DNA from: an uncultured Oscillospiraceae bacterium
GTDB lineage: Bacteria > Bacillota > Clostridia > Oscillospirales > Acutalibacteraceae
NCBI GenBank assembly: GCA_900552925.1
Contig: USBH01000002.1
Coordinates: 1-17,824, forward strand
Reading direction: 5' to 3'
Length of the DNA: 17,824 nt
Position 1 is the stretch's first letter. The number at the start of each line of letters is the position of its first letter. Shown here one piece after another: positions 1-10,825 of this stretch. The notes under the pieces were generated by a model. The model was not told the origin of the DNA, did no database searches, and was given only the letters and a program-made list of their open reading frames with translations. The translations under genes and the position numbers were made by a program.

Positions 1-53
1 CCGAGATCTACACCGTCTAATCGTCGGCAGCGTCAGATGTGTATAAGAGACAG
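1..53 (+). other. Nextera i5 sequencing adapter (artefact)
   Basis: This is not biological sequence. Bases 1-13 match the tail of the Illumina P5 primer, followed by an i5 index (CGTCTAAT-like), the transposase adapter stem, and at 35-53 the 19-base Tn5 mosaic end AGATGTGTATAAGAGACAG. The real insert starts at 54. One T is missing at the index/adapter junction compared with the copy at the other end. The histidine kinase stop codon at 66-68 lies inside the true insert, so that gene is complete. Confidence 0.97.
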
Positions 54-65
54 TCCTTATCGAAT

Positions 66-1655
66 TCACTCATGGTTTTGTCCATCCTTATGGTTTGATT
101 TTGCGTCGTCGCGGCCGTGGTGCTCCTTCTTCGGGCGCTCGGAGATCACGGCGTCCTCCACGGTTGTGTTGTACGTGGGCCGGAGCTTCGGCACCTCGGC
201 CGGCTTCGGGATGTAGAACGAGAAGCGCGTGAACTGGTCCACGGCCGAAGTCACGGTGATGTCGCCGCCGTGCAGCCGGATGATGGTTTTGACGAGGTAC
301 AGGCCGAGGCCCATGCCGTTTTTGTCCTGGCTTCTCGATTTGTCGGTTTTGTAGAACTTCTCAAAGACCATCGGCAGCTCGTCGGGCTGAATGCCGCCGC
401 CGCTGTTCTCGATGTCGACGGCGACGCGGTCGATGCTGTCGGAGACGGTGAACGCGATGTAGCCGCCGGGGTTTGTGAATTTGACGGCGTTTTCCACGAG
501 GTTGTAGACCACCTGGTGGAGCAGGTCCTCGTCGCCGCGCACCTGCTTCGGCTTCAGCGTATCCAGCCCGCGGATGTCGATCTGCTTGTCGTTGATGCTC
601 TTTTCAAACGTGAGCACCGTCGAGAGCACGGTTTCGGAAATGTCGAAATCGGAGGGGCGGAGCTTCAGCTCGCCGTTGTCGATGCGGGAGAGGTTGAGCA
701 TGGTCTTCACAAGGCGCGAAAGCCGCTTGACCTCGTCCGACACGATGCGCAGGTAGTGGCTCTGCCGCTCGGGCGGGATCGTGCCGTCGAGAATGCCGTC
801 GATGAAGCCGGCGATCGTCGTCATCGGCGTTTTCAGCTCGTGGGAGACGTTGGCCACGAAGCTGCGGTTCATGCTCTCGCTGTTGGAGAGCGAGTCGGCC
901 ATGTTGTTGAACGAGAGCGCGAGCTGGCCGATCTCGTCGCTCGAGGTGACCGGGACGCGCACCGAGAAATCACCCTCGCCGAAGCTCTTCGCCGCCGCGG
1001 ACATCTGCCGCAGGGGCTTGACCAGCCGGTAGGCGAATACGCCGACGACGCAGAACGAGAGAAGGAACGCCGCGGCCGCCGCCACGAGGAACATCTGGAA
1101 GGCCGCGAACTGGTATTCCGTCAGCGAAGACGCGTTCGTCGCGGCGAACACCGCGCCGGCCGGCGTGGTGTCCGAGGCCGAGGTCGCGAGCGGCACGCCG
1201 ACGACGTAGTACGGCTCCTCATAGATGTCGCTGCTCTTGCCGTTCCCGGTGAAGGCGCCGGCGATGGCGCGGTCCACCGCGTCCTTCGGGACGGACTCAA
1301 GCGGCGTGAACTGGTCGCCCTTGCGGTCCGTGCTGTTCGCAAACGCGCCGAAAAGCACGTTGCCCTCGAGGTCGGTCACGAAGATGTCCGCGTCGATGTT
1401 CAGCGAAAACGTCTGCACGAACAGGCGCAGAAAGGCCCAGCGGCTCGCGTTCTGCACATCGTTCTCCGCGTTGATGGACAGCGTGGCCGTCGTGAGCGAC
1501 GCCATCGAGTTTGCGCTCTGCGTCAGGATCTTGCGCTTGTCGTTTTTTGTGTACTCGGAAAACGAGATCATCATCACGCTGCCGAGCACGACAAAGCTCG
1601 CGAACACGATGACCATTGTGATCCGCAGGTATTTGCCAAAAAGGGACTTCTGCAC
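66..1655 (-). CDS. Membrane sensor histidine kinase (HAMP-HisKA-HATPase)
   Basis: Sensor kinase of 529 residues that autophosphorylates on His and passes the phosphate to the response regulator encoded just upstream. Membrane segments lie at about residues 12-34 and 187-209, enclosing an extracytoplasmic sensor region of about 150 residues. A HAMP linker follows (about 208-260). The HisKA phosphoacceptor motif is SHELKTP with His272. The ATPase domain shows the N box (NLVENAVKF, 385-393), the G1 box around 414-421 and the G2 box GMGLGLYL (447-454). It ends with a hydrophilic tail of about 40 residues rich in Lys, His and Asp, beyond the usual domain end. The start is GTG, chosen because AAAGGAAG stands about seven bases upstream. 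Only 14 bases separate it from the regulator's stop, so the two form one operon. The input signal cannot be read from the sequence. A PhoR/WalK-like type is the closest general description. Confidence 0.95.
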   Translation of the reverse strand: MQKSLFGKYLRITMVIVFASFVVLGSVMMISFSEYTKNDKRKILTQSANSMASLTTATLSINAENDVQNASRWAFLRLFVQTFSLNIDADIFVTDLEGNVLFGAFANSTDRKGDQFTPLESVPKDAVDRAIAGAFTGNGKSSDIYEEPYYVVGVPLATSASDTTPAGAVFAATNASSLTEYQFAAFQMFLVAAAAAFLLSFCVVGVFAYRLVKPLRQMSAAAKSFGEGDFSVRVPVTSSDEIGQLALSFNNMADSLSNSESMNRSFVANVSHELKTPMTTIAGFIDGILDGTIPPERQSHYLRIVSDEVKRLSRLVKTMLNLSRIDNGELKLRPSDFDISETVLSTVLTFEKSINDKQIDIRGLDTLKPKQVRGDEDLLHQVVYNLVENAVKFTNPGGYIAFTVSDSIDRVAVDIENSGGGIQPDELPMVFEKFYKTDKSRSQDKNGMGLGLYLVKTIIRLHGGDITVTSAVDQFTRFSFYIPKPAEVPKLRPTYNTTVEDAVISERPKKEHHGRDDAKSNHKDGQNHE

Positions 1656-1669
1656 GAGGGATCTTCCTT

Positions 1670-2359
1670 TCAGTCCTTGACCTCAAACTTGTAGCCGACG
1701 CCCCAGACGGTCTTGAGCGCCCACTTGTCGGAAACGCCCTCGAGCTTTTCGCGCAGGCGCTTGACGTGCACGTCGACGGTGCGGGAGTCGCCGTAGTAGT
1801 CAAAGCCCCACACCTCGTCGAGCAGCTGGTCGCGCGTGAAGACGCGGTTCGGGTTCGAGGCGAGGTGGTAGATCAGCTCCATCTCCTTCGGCGGCGTGTC
1901 GACCTGCACGCCCTTGACCTTGAGCTCGTAGTTCGTGAGGTTGATCGTCAGGTTCTCGTAGCTGACCTCCTGCGTCTGGGCGGTCTCCTTCTTGCCGATG
2001 CGGCGGAGCACCGCGTTGATGCGCGCGATGACCTCCTTGGTTTCAAAGGGCTTGACCACGTAGTCGTCCGCGCCGAGCTCAAGCCCGAGCACCTTGTCGA
2101 AGACCTCGCCCTTTGCGGTGAGCATGATGATCGGGCACTGCGATTTTTTGCGGATCTCGCGGCAGACCTGCCAGCCGTCGAGCTCGGGCAGCATGATGTC
2201 GAGCAGAATGAGGTCGGGGTTCACCGCGTCAAACATCTGCACGGCGGCCTTGCCGTCGTTTGCAATGGCCGTTTCAAAGCCTTCCTTTTCGATATAGAGC
2301 CGCAGAAGCTCACAGATATTTCTGTCGTCGTCCACAATGAGAATTTTTCCGGATGCCAT
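1670..2359 (-). CDS. OmpR/PhoB-family response regulator
   Basis: DNA-binding response regulator of 229 residues, the first gene of a two-gene operon with the downstream histidine kinase. The receiver domain (about 3-118) has the acidic cluster Asp10-Asp12, the phosphoacceptor Asp54 (LLDIMLP), the switch Thr81 and the conserved Lys103 (VVKPF). The C-terminal winged helix (about 130-229) contains the typical VDVHVKRLREKLE recognition-helix region and the closing VWGVGYKF. The length is normal for the family. The ATG start has GGGAACAGGA just upstream. Phosphorylation by the partner kinase should promote dimerisation and binding to direct repeats. Target genes are not identifiable here. The neighbouring glycosyltransferase has its own promoter and a terminator in between, so it is not part of this operon. 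Confidence 0.96.
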   Translation of the reverse strand: MASGKILIVDDDRNICELLRLYIEKEGFETAIANDGKAAVQMFDAVNPDLILLDIMLPELDGWQVCREIRKKSQCPIIMLTAKGEVFDKVLGLELGADDYVVKPFETKEVIARINAVLRRIGKKETAQTQEVSYENLTINLTNYELKVKGVQVDTPPKEMELIYHLASNPNRVFTRDQLLDEVWGFDYYGDSRTVDVHVKRLREKLEGVSDKWALKTVWGVGYKFEVKD

Positions 2360-2476
2360 ATTCCTGTTCCCTGCTTTCCTGTTTTCTGAATTTTCCCGTG
2401 TTCTGCCGGGCCGTTTGCCAGCTTTTCGGCGGCCCTTCTCCTCCGAAGCGGCATACTGTGGGAATTATTTATCAAT

Positions 2477-2505
2477 ATTGTAACTTTTTATTGCGTCGAA
2501 AGCAA
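2477..2505 (-). promoter_or_regulatory. Sigma-70-type promoter of the two-component operon
   Basis: Read on the minus strand, TTGCTT (2500-2505) and TACAAT (2477-2482) are separated by exactly 17 bases in a locally AT-rich stretch. The predicted transcript starts near 2470, which leaves a leader of about 110 bases before the response regulator ATG at 2359. I see no gene in that leader (2360-2475). Confidence 0.7.
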
Positions 2506-2545
2506 GAACAAAAGGTGAATATTCTGTGACGGCCCGGGAGGACAG

Positions 2546-2583
2546 AAAAGGACGCCGCCCGCGGCAGTGCGCGGACAGCGTCC
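2546..2583 (-). terminator. Rho-independent terminator of the glycosyltransferase gene
   Basis: The arms at 2550-2563 and 2570-2583 form a 14-bp GC-rich stem, with two G-T wobbles when read as minus-strand RNA, and a six-base loop. On the minus strand the stem is followed directly by TTTT (2546-2549). It begins 33 bases after the stop codon of the gene ending at 2616 and insulates the two-component operon from read-through. Confidence 0.8.
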
Positions 2584-2615
2584 GGGTTTTGGTATGCTTT
2601 TCGGGAAAGCGCGGC

Positions 2616-5600
2616 TCAGCAGAAGAACCAGGTCGGGAGCCATTCGAGCGCGTTCGCGTAGTCCTGCGTCGTGAGCGTGCCGGTCAGAACCGGGTAGAAG
2701 ACCGCAAAGAGGATCAGGTGCACGGCGAGGAAGCCGAGCATCGCGGCCTGTCCGCCCGTCAGCACGGCCGCATGGCCGCGCACGGTGCGCGTGAAGAGCG
2801 GCTTGCGCAGGCGGGGCGTTTCGGCGAACCGGCTCCAGGCCGCGAGCAGCGCGATCAGGAGGAACGGCACGGCCGTGAAGTAGTGGTAGACGAACGTGCA
2901 GCGCGGCACGAGCACCCACGGCAGATAGACCGCGAGGAAGCCGACCGAGGCGATGATCGCCGGCTGCGCGCGCTTTTTCACGGCGCACACAAAGGCGTAC
3001 ACCATCGACGGCACGCCGGCCCACCAGAACAGCGGGCTGCCGAGCACCGAGATCGTGCGCAGGCCGCCGCTGCCGTCGGCGTTGTAGTTGCCGTAGTACC
3101 AGACGTTCCGCACGTCGAACGGCCACTGGTACCACGGGGATTCAAAGGTGTGCGTGGCCTGCAGCGTCGAGTGGTAGTTGTACATGTGCACCTGGTAGGC
3201 GAAGAAGCGCCCGAGCACGTCGTAGCGGTTGTGCTTGAGAAGCGTCAGCGGCAGGAAGGCCGCGAAGTATATGCAAAACGGGATCAGGATGAAGAACAGG
3301 CAGCACCACAGGCAGGTCCTGAGCGCCTTCTGCCAGAAGGCGGCCTGCGCCTCGTCGCGCTTTCTGGCGGAGAGCGACGAAAGTTGCAGCGCGCGGTACG
3401 TCACGACGAGCTTGCCGAAGAAGAGCACGGCGAGCCCGACCGCGCCGTAGGCGACGGTCCACTTCGAGGCGACGCCGAGGCCCATGAACAGGCCGCTGAA
3501 AAAGAGCGGCGGCAGGAGCTTTTTCCACCCGGCCGTCATCAGGTCGGTCTGCAGGAAGACGAGCATCGCGTCGTACATGAGCAGGATGAAGAACACGGCG
3601 TACGTGTCGATCGTCGCGATGCGCGTCTGCACGTAGTGCATGAAGTCGAAGGCGAAGAGCACCGTGCCGGCCGTGCACAGGAACGTGGAGCCGAACAGCC
3701 GCTTCAGGAAATGGTAGAGGATCGGCAGCATCAGAACGCCGAACAGCGTGCCCATGAAGCGCCAGCCGAACGGGTTCATGCCGAATATGCGGATGCCGAG
3801 CGAGATGATCAGCTTGCCGAGCGGCGGGTGCGTGTTCTCGTACGGCTCGAGCCCGAGAATGTGCTCGTAGGCCGTGCGCGCGTGGTAGATCTCGTCGAAA
3901 TACGTCGAGTTCCTATAGCTCGGGTACAGCGGCACGACGTTCTGCTCGTCGGTCAGCGCGGAGGCCTCGCCGCGCACCGCCGTCAGCGTCGCGAAGCCGG
4001 TGCCGTCCGATTTTTTGAGCGCGAATTCGTTGATCGCGAGGTCGTCGCAGGTCGGCGTGATGCGGATATACTTGCCGGTCGCGAGCGCCGTCTCGCTCTT
4101 CCAGGCGTAGACGCTGCCCTCGGTGTTGTCGAGCGCGAGCGTCCAGTTTTCGCCGTCGTCCGAGACCTCGACGCGCATCGAGACGCCGACGCGCTGGCCG
4201 ATGCCGTCGTCGGCGGGCGCAATGCCCGGCAGGAAGTAGATCTCGCTGTACGCGTCCTCGGTCGAGAAGATCACGCTTTCGCCGTTTTCGGGCGTCCAGG
4301 TCGTGTTCGCCGTCTGCCGGTCGCCGAGGTTCCAGAAGGCGACGAGGCCGTAGGCGAGCGTAACGGCGCACAGCAGGAGCACGTCGGTGCGCGTGAGGCG
4401 CACGTTCCGGTTTTGTGCGGCGCGCAGCGGGGAGTCCGGCGCGGCGTTCCCGGCCGGCACAGCGCTGCGGCCGGCGGCTGCGCGGCGCGCGGCGGGCTTC
4501 TCACGCTTCGGCAGCGCGAGGGGCGCCGGGGCCTTTTTCGCAAGGAAAACGCGCCACACGGCGTAGAGCGTGTAGACGTACATCAGGATCTGCGCGAGCG
4601 ACAGCAGCAGGATCTGCGGCGCGGTCGGCTCGATATAGGCGTTGTTGAGGTACAGCACGTAGGCGACGTTCAGGAAGTGGAAGAACGAGATGCCCGCAAA
4701 GCTCAGAAGGAAGCGCTTGTCCTTCGTGAAAACGTAGGTCAGAAGCAGGCTCAGCAGCACCGGGAACAGGTAGCGCTCGTGCATCTTGACGCAGAAGATG
4801 TAGACTGTGAGCATCAGCACGGCGGGGCAGGCGAACAGCGCCTCCTCCCGCTTGGATTTGAGCATCAGCAGGCCGGCGAGCAGCACGGCGAGCGGCACGC
4901 CGAACTGGAGCCACACGCTGTTTTCGGGCAGCGCGGCCCAGTTCAGCCCGAACATCGCCCAGAGGTTGTAGGCGTTGATCGTGTAGTAGGCGTAGTAGTC
5001 CATCGTGCCCGTGTACAGCTCGATGAGCTTTGAGTAATCCCAGTTCCGCATAAAGGGCGCCGAGAGCACGAGCACGACGGCCAGCGCGAGGATCGGCCCG
5101 AGGATCAGGTTTTTCCAGTCGCGCCGGCGGATGACCCAGAAGATCAGCATCGGCGCGAAGATCAGCATCTGCGGCTTCGAGAGGATGCCGAGGCCGTAGA
5201 CGAGCGCCGCGGCCGGCGTGTGGTTCTGCCAGAGCAGCAGAACGGTCCACAGCAGGAGCAGCGCGCAGTAGCTGTCGGCCTGGCCCCACACGGCGGAGTT
5301 GATGATGACGGCCGGGCAGAACAGGTACGCGGCCGAGACGAACAGCGCGCTGTTCTCGCCGAGCTTTTTGCGCGCAAGCACCCAGAGGATCGCCGCCGTG
5401 CCGATGTCCGAGAGGATCGGCACGATCTTCACGAGCAGCGTCGCGCCCTGCGCATAGTCCGGGATAAAGAACAGGCGGCGGAAAAACTCCGTCACATACA
5501 GCAGGTAGAGGTAGCCCGGCGGGTAGTCGATGAAGAAATCGCTGTAATACATGCCGGAGAAGCCGACCTCGTGGGTGTAATAGCCCCAGGCCTTGAAGCA

Positions 5601-5810
5601 GGCGATGTCGGCGTCGAAGCCGTTGATGCCGTAGCCGAGGATGAGCCGCAGCACGAGCGCCGCCGCGAGGACGGTGCAGAAAACGGGCACGGGCGGCAGC
5701 CCGAACAGCGCGCGGCGCTGCGGCGCGCCGCCCGCGGCGACCGGCACGCGGAAGCCGAGCCAGAGCACGGCGATCAGAAACGCCGCGGAAAGCAGAATCT
5801 GTATGGTCAT
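2616..5810 (-). CDS. Fused GT-C / PMT-family (GT39) membrane glycosyltransferase
   Basis: Polytopic membrane protein of 1064 residues built from two glycosyltransferases that use lipid-phosphate sugars. The N-terminal half (about 1-425) resembles GT-C enzymes. An acidic loop motif FDAD (65-68) follows an early membrane helix, then YSDFFIDYPPGY (89-100), GILSKPQ (208-214) and MHERYLFP (343-350). A basic Ala/Pro/Arg linker (about 426-472) leads to the C-terminal half, which is PMT-like. It has one helix (about 475-493), then an outside loop carrying a beta-rich discoidin (F5/8 type C)-like insert (about 498-612), the catalytic-type Asp639-Glu640 and the motif THPPLGK (660-666), followed by many helices. 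Its likely job is transfer of a sugar from an undecaprenyl/polyprenyl carrier to a surface polymer or protein. Donor and acceptor are unknown. AAAGGA lies nine bases before the ATG. A longer open frame runs upstream, but it crosses the divergent gene antisense and is spurious. Confidence 0.88.
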   Translation of the reverse strand: MTIQILLSAAFLIAVLWLGFRVPVAAGGAPQRRALFGLPPVPVFCTVLAAALVLRLILGYGINGFDADIACFKAWGYYTHEVGFSGMYYSDFFIDYPPGYLYLLYVTEFFRRLFFIPDYAQGATLLVKIVPILSDIGTAAILWVLARKKLGENSALFVSAAYLFCPAVIINSAVWGQADSYCALLLLWTVLLLWQNHTPAAALVYGLGILSKPQMLIFAPMLIFWVIRRRDWKNLILGPILALAVVLVLSAPFMRNWDYSKLIELYTGTMDYYAYYTINAYNLWAMFGLNWAALPENSVWLQFGVPLAVLLAGLLMLKSKREEALFACPAVLMLTVYIFCVKMHERYLFPVLLSLLLTYVFTKDKRFLLSFAGISFFHFLNVAYVLYLNNAYIEPTAPQILLLSLAQILMYVYTLYAVWRVFLAKKAPAPLALPKREKPAARRAAAGRSAVPAGNAAPDSPLRAAQNRNVRLTRTDVLLLCAVTLAYGLVAFWNLGDRQTANTTWTPENGESVIFSTEDAYSEIYFLPGIAPADDGIGQRVGVSMRVEVSDDGENWTLALDNTEGSVYAWKSETALATGKYIRITPTCDDLAINEFALKKSDGTGFATLTAVRGEASALTDEQNVVPLYPSYRNSTYFDEIYHARTAYEHILGLEPYENTHPPLGKLIISLGIRIFGMNPFGWRFMGTLFGVLMLPILYHFLKRLFGSTFLCTAGTVLFAFDFMHYVQTRIATIDTYAVFFILLMYDAMLVFLQTDLMTAGWKKLLPPLFFSGLFMGLGVASKWTVAYGAVGLAVLFFGKLVVTYRALQLSSLSARKRDEAQAAFWQKALRTCLWCCLFFILIPFCIYFAAFLPLTLLKHNRYDVLGRFFAYQVHMYNYHSTLQATHTFESPWYQWPFDVRNVWYYGNYNADGSGGLRTISVLGSPLFWWAGVPSMVYAFVCAVKKRAQPAIIASVGFLAVYLPWVLVPRCTFVYHYFTAVPFLLIALLAAWSRFAETPRLRKPLFTRTVRGHAAVLTGGQAAMLGFLAVHLILFAVFYPVLTGTLTTQDYANALEWLPTWFFC

Positions 5811-5876
5811 AGGCAGAGGTCCTTTCCGTTCTTTTTGTAAAAAATTGGTCTTGACCGCGGTTCGATTATACGGTAA

Positions 5877-8972
<3,096 letters not shown>

Positions 8973-8990
8973 CGACAAAGGGTGGCTGGG

Positions 8991-9347
8991 ATGAACCGCA
9001 GGTTTTTCACACTTTTGCTGGCGGCGCTTTTGTGCCTCGGCGCGGTGGGCTGTGCGGCGGAAACGCGCAGCCCGCTGCAGCAGGCAGAAGCCGCGGTGGA
9101 CTACGCGCAGACGCACTTTGATGCGCGCATGGAAGCGCAGGGCGCGGCGTACACCGTCACGGGCACCGCGTACGCGCAGAGCGCACAGGACAACACGTTG
9201 TACCAGATTCTCATCGATTACCGCGACGGCGACGGCACATCCCGGACGTACAGCTGTGTGCTCCGGCTGGAGGGCGAAGCCGTCGTCCTGCTCGGCGAGG
9301 GAGAAGCCGACGCCATGACGGCGCTGCTCGCGGAGGAAGCCGGCTGA
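8991..9347 (+). CDS. Small predicted lipoprotein, function unknown
   Basis: Protein of 118 residues starting with a lipoprotein signal: a basic N-region (MNRR), a hydrophobic core, then AVGC with the lipidated Cys21. The mature part of about 98 residues is acidic and Ala-rich. It shows no motif that I recognise. A beta-rich middle (YQILIDYRDGDGTSRTYSC) may be a small alpha+beta fold. It should be anchored on the outer face of the membrane. The ATG at 8991 has AAAGGG eight bases upstream. An alternative in-frame GTG at 8982 lies inside that SD. It follows lacZ by 18 bases, so it is probably in the same transcript, perhaps with a role in sugar capture or only as a passenger. Confidence 0.8.
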   Translation: MNRRFFTLLLAALLCLGAVGCAAETRSPLQQAEAAVDYAQTHFDARMEAQGAAYTVTGTAYAQSAQDNTLYQILIDYRDGDGTSRTYSCVLRLEGEAVVLLGEGEADAMTALLAEEAG

Positions 9348-9390
9348 GTTGTTAAAATTTCCGGATTTTTCGTCAAAATACAAATAAAAG

Positions 9391-9452
9391 AAGACCGTAC
9401 AATTTTTTGTGAAAATGCGTTTTTTCGCTTGCAAAAGGTTGTACGGTTTTTT
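9391..9452 (+). terminator. Long hairpin with T-run after the lacZ-lipoprotein unit
   Basis: Bases 9391-9409 can pair with 9432-9450 over 19 positions, with a perfect nine-base core ACCGTACAA/TTGTACGGT and some G-T wobbles. The structure ends in TTTTTT (9447-9452). This fits an intrinsic terminator for the preceding unit, about 45 bases after its last stop. The same arms are also copies of the repeat inside the next gene's promoter, so the element may serve both roles. Confidence 0.55.
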
Positions 9453-9473
9453 ATAATAGAGTTGTATGGACAA
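9394..9473 (+). promoter_or_regulatory. Promoter and repeat operators of the AraR-like gene
   Basis: TTGCAA (9429-9434) and a perfect TATAAT (9452-9457) are 17 bases apart. Three copies of TTGTAYGGW surround it: 9394-9402 (inverted), 9439-9447 (inside the -35/-10 spacer) and 9462-9470 (at the expected transcript start). The last, read as TTGTATGGACAA (9462-9473), is a near-palindrome close to the known AraR operator pattern TTGTnCGTACAA. This layout strongly suggests autorepression. Confidence 0.72.
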
Positions 9474-9557
9474 ATCGGCAGCCCGATACAGGAAATCGTC
9501 TGTTCCTGTACAGCTGTGCGGCGCCGGGCGTGCTGCGCAGGGAAAGGAAGTTGAAGC

Positions 9558-10646
9558 ATGGCGGAAGCGGAGAGGAAAACGGCGAAATACCGTTTTCTGG
9601 TGGAGACCATCAAGGAAAAGATCAAAAACGGCGCGTATGCGCCGGGCGAGCGGATGGAGTCGGAAAACCGGCTTTCGGAGGAGTTCGGCTACAGCCGCCA
9701 GACCGTCCGGCAGGCGCTCTCCGTTCTGGAGCGCGAGGGCCTCATCGAGCGCCGCCGCGGCAGCGGCACGTACATCAGCACCGAGAGCCGGCGGCCGGCA
9801 CGCGGCAGCAATGTGGCGATCGTGACGACGTATATCTCGGACTATATTTTCCCGACGATCATCCGCGGCATCGAGGAGACGCTGACCGGCGCGGGCTACA
9901 GCCTGACGCTCGGCGTGACGAACAACCACGTCGAGGACGAGAGCCGCATCCTGCAGTCGCTGATCAGCCGCAAGATCGACGGCGTGATCGTGGAGGGCAC
10001 GAAGACGGCGTTCCCGAACCCGAACGTGGAGCTGTACCGGAAGCTGCAGAAAATGGGCGTGCCGGTCGTGTTTTTCAACAGCTATTACCGCGACCTGACC
10101 GACGCCGTCTACGTCGTGACCGACGACAAGAAGGCCGGCCGGCAGGCGGTGGAGCTGCTGCTCTCCAAGGGCTGCCGGAAGCTCGGTGGCGTGTTCAAGT
10201 CGGACGACATGCAGGGGCACGGGCGCTATGCCGGCTTTTCGGAGGGGCTGATCCGCAACGGCTGCCCCATCAGCGACGACTGCGTCGTCTGGTACACGAC
10301 GGCGGAGCGCAGCCGGCTGTTCCGCCCCGACAACCGCGATTACATGTTCGAGCGGCTGCGCGGCTGCGACGGCATCGTCTGCTACAACGACCAGATCGCC
10401 TACGGCGCGATCGACCTGCTGACGAGCCGCGGCGTGCGCGTGCCCGAGGATGTGCTCGTGACCGGCTTCGACAATTCGAGCGTTTCGGAGTATTCGCCGG
10501 TGAAAATCACATCGTTCGCGCACCCGAAGGACGAGATGGGGCGCATCGCGGCGAACAAGCTCATCCACATGCTACGCAGCGGCGAGCAGGAGCACCCGCT
10601 GATCCTCGACATGCCGCTCTTTGAAAAGCAGTCGACGGCGCGCTGA
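9558..10646 (+). CDS. AraR-like GntR/LacI hybrid transcriptional repressor
   Basis: Transcription factor of 362 residues. A GntR-type winged helix (about 10-75) contains YSRQTVRQALSVLEREGLIE and the wing RRGSGTYIS. It is joined to a LacI/periplasmic-binding-type effector domain (about 84-360), seen in NVAIVTTYISDYIFP, SRKIDGVIVEGT and DVLVTGFDNSS. This GntR-plus-LacI combination is the AraR family architecture, in which a sugar (arabinose in Bacillus) releases the repressor from DNA. The ligand here is not known. With lacZ upstream it could be a galactoside or arabinose-related sugar. AAAGGAAG sits seven bases before ATG. Three operator-like repeats precede the gene. I found no good copy of that repeat in front of lacZ, so control of lacZ is unproven. 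Confidence 0.9.
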   Translation: MAEAERKTAKYRFLVETIKEKIKNGAYAPGERMESENRLSEEFGYSRQTVRQALSVLEREGLIERRRGSGTYISTESRRPARGSNVAIVTTYISDYIFPTIIRGIEETLTGAGYSLTLGVTNNHVEDESRILQSLISRKIDGVIVEGTKTAFPNPNVELYRKLQKMGVPVVFFNSYYRDLTDAVYVVTDDKKAGRQAVELLLSKGCRKLGGVFKSDDMQGHGRYAGFSEGLIRNGCPISDDCVVWYTTAERSRLFRPDNRDYMFERLRGCDGIVCYNDQIAYGAIDLLTSRGVRVPEDVLVTGFDNSSVSEYSPVKITSFAHPKDEMGRIAANKLIHMLRSGEQEHPLILDMPLFEKQSTAR

Positions 10647-10666
10647 GCGCGGCGGCGCGGGCCGTG

Positions 10667-10695
10667 TTGTCACAAAGAAATTCGGAGGTTATACC
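10667..10695 (+). promoter_or_regulatory. Promoter upstream of the leader peptide and methyltransferase
   Basis: TTGTCA (10667-10672) and TATACC (10690-10695) are 17 bases apart, about 20 bases after the regulator's stop. A second -10-like TATAAT (10706-10711) lacks a fitting -35 box. The transcript would begin around 10702 and include the leader ORF. Confidence 0.5.
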
Positions 10696-10720
10696 GCTTC
10701 GGCGTTATAATAGACTTTTT
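10689..10720 (+). repeat. Inverted repeat with TTCG loop, possible weak terminator or operator
   Basis: TTATACCGC (10689-10697) and GCGTTATAA (10702-10710) form a 9-base-arm inverted repeat with one mismatch around TTCG. TTTTT follows at 10716-10720, five bases past the stem. It could end araR-like transcripts. Since it overlaps the -10 region, it could instead be a protein binding site. Confidence 0.35.
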
Positions 10721-10738
10721 CTGAAAGGAATGAATGAT

Positions 10739-10795
10739 ATGAAAAACACCGTATTGAAAGCGTTCACACGAAACTGGAGGGTGAATGTATTCTGA
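10739..10795 (+). CDS. Putative 18-codon leader peptide
   Basis: Short ORF encoding MKNTVLKAFTRNWRVNVF. AAAGGA at 10724-10729 lies nine bases before the ATG, ideal for translation. A second in-frame ATG at 10730 is too close to that SD. The ORF ends 30 bases before the methyltransferase start, and its 3' end carries GGAGGG (10776-10781), which can pair with CCCTCC just downstream. The position and small size fit a regulatory leader rather than a functional protein. I do not recognise the peptide as any known attenuator leader. Confidence 0.45.
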   Translation: MKNTVLKAFTRNWRVNVF

Positions 10796-10817
10796 GCCCT
10801 CCGATTCAAACAGGAGG
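10776..10817 (+). promoter_or_regulatory. Three-arm hairpin controlling the methyltransferase SD
   Basis: Arm 1 GGAGGG (10776-10781, inside the leader ORF) can pair with arm 2 CCCTCC (10797-10802). Arm 2 can instead pair through CCTCC with GGAGG (10813-10817), which is the methyltransferase ribosome binding site. The two pairings exclude each other, as in translation attenuators. Whether it operates in the cell is inference. Confidence 0.4.
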
Positions 10818-10825
10818 AGAAAGTT

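Noticed and set aside
2526..5033. A plus-strand open frame of 835 codons opposite the glycosyltransferase
   Set aside because: Its translation is a low-complexity Arg/Glu/His/Val mix typical of the complement of GC-rich genes, has no SD, and opposes a well-supported gene.
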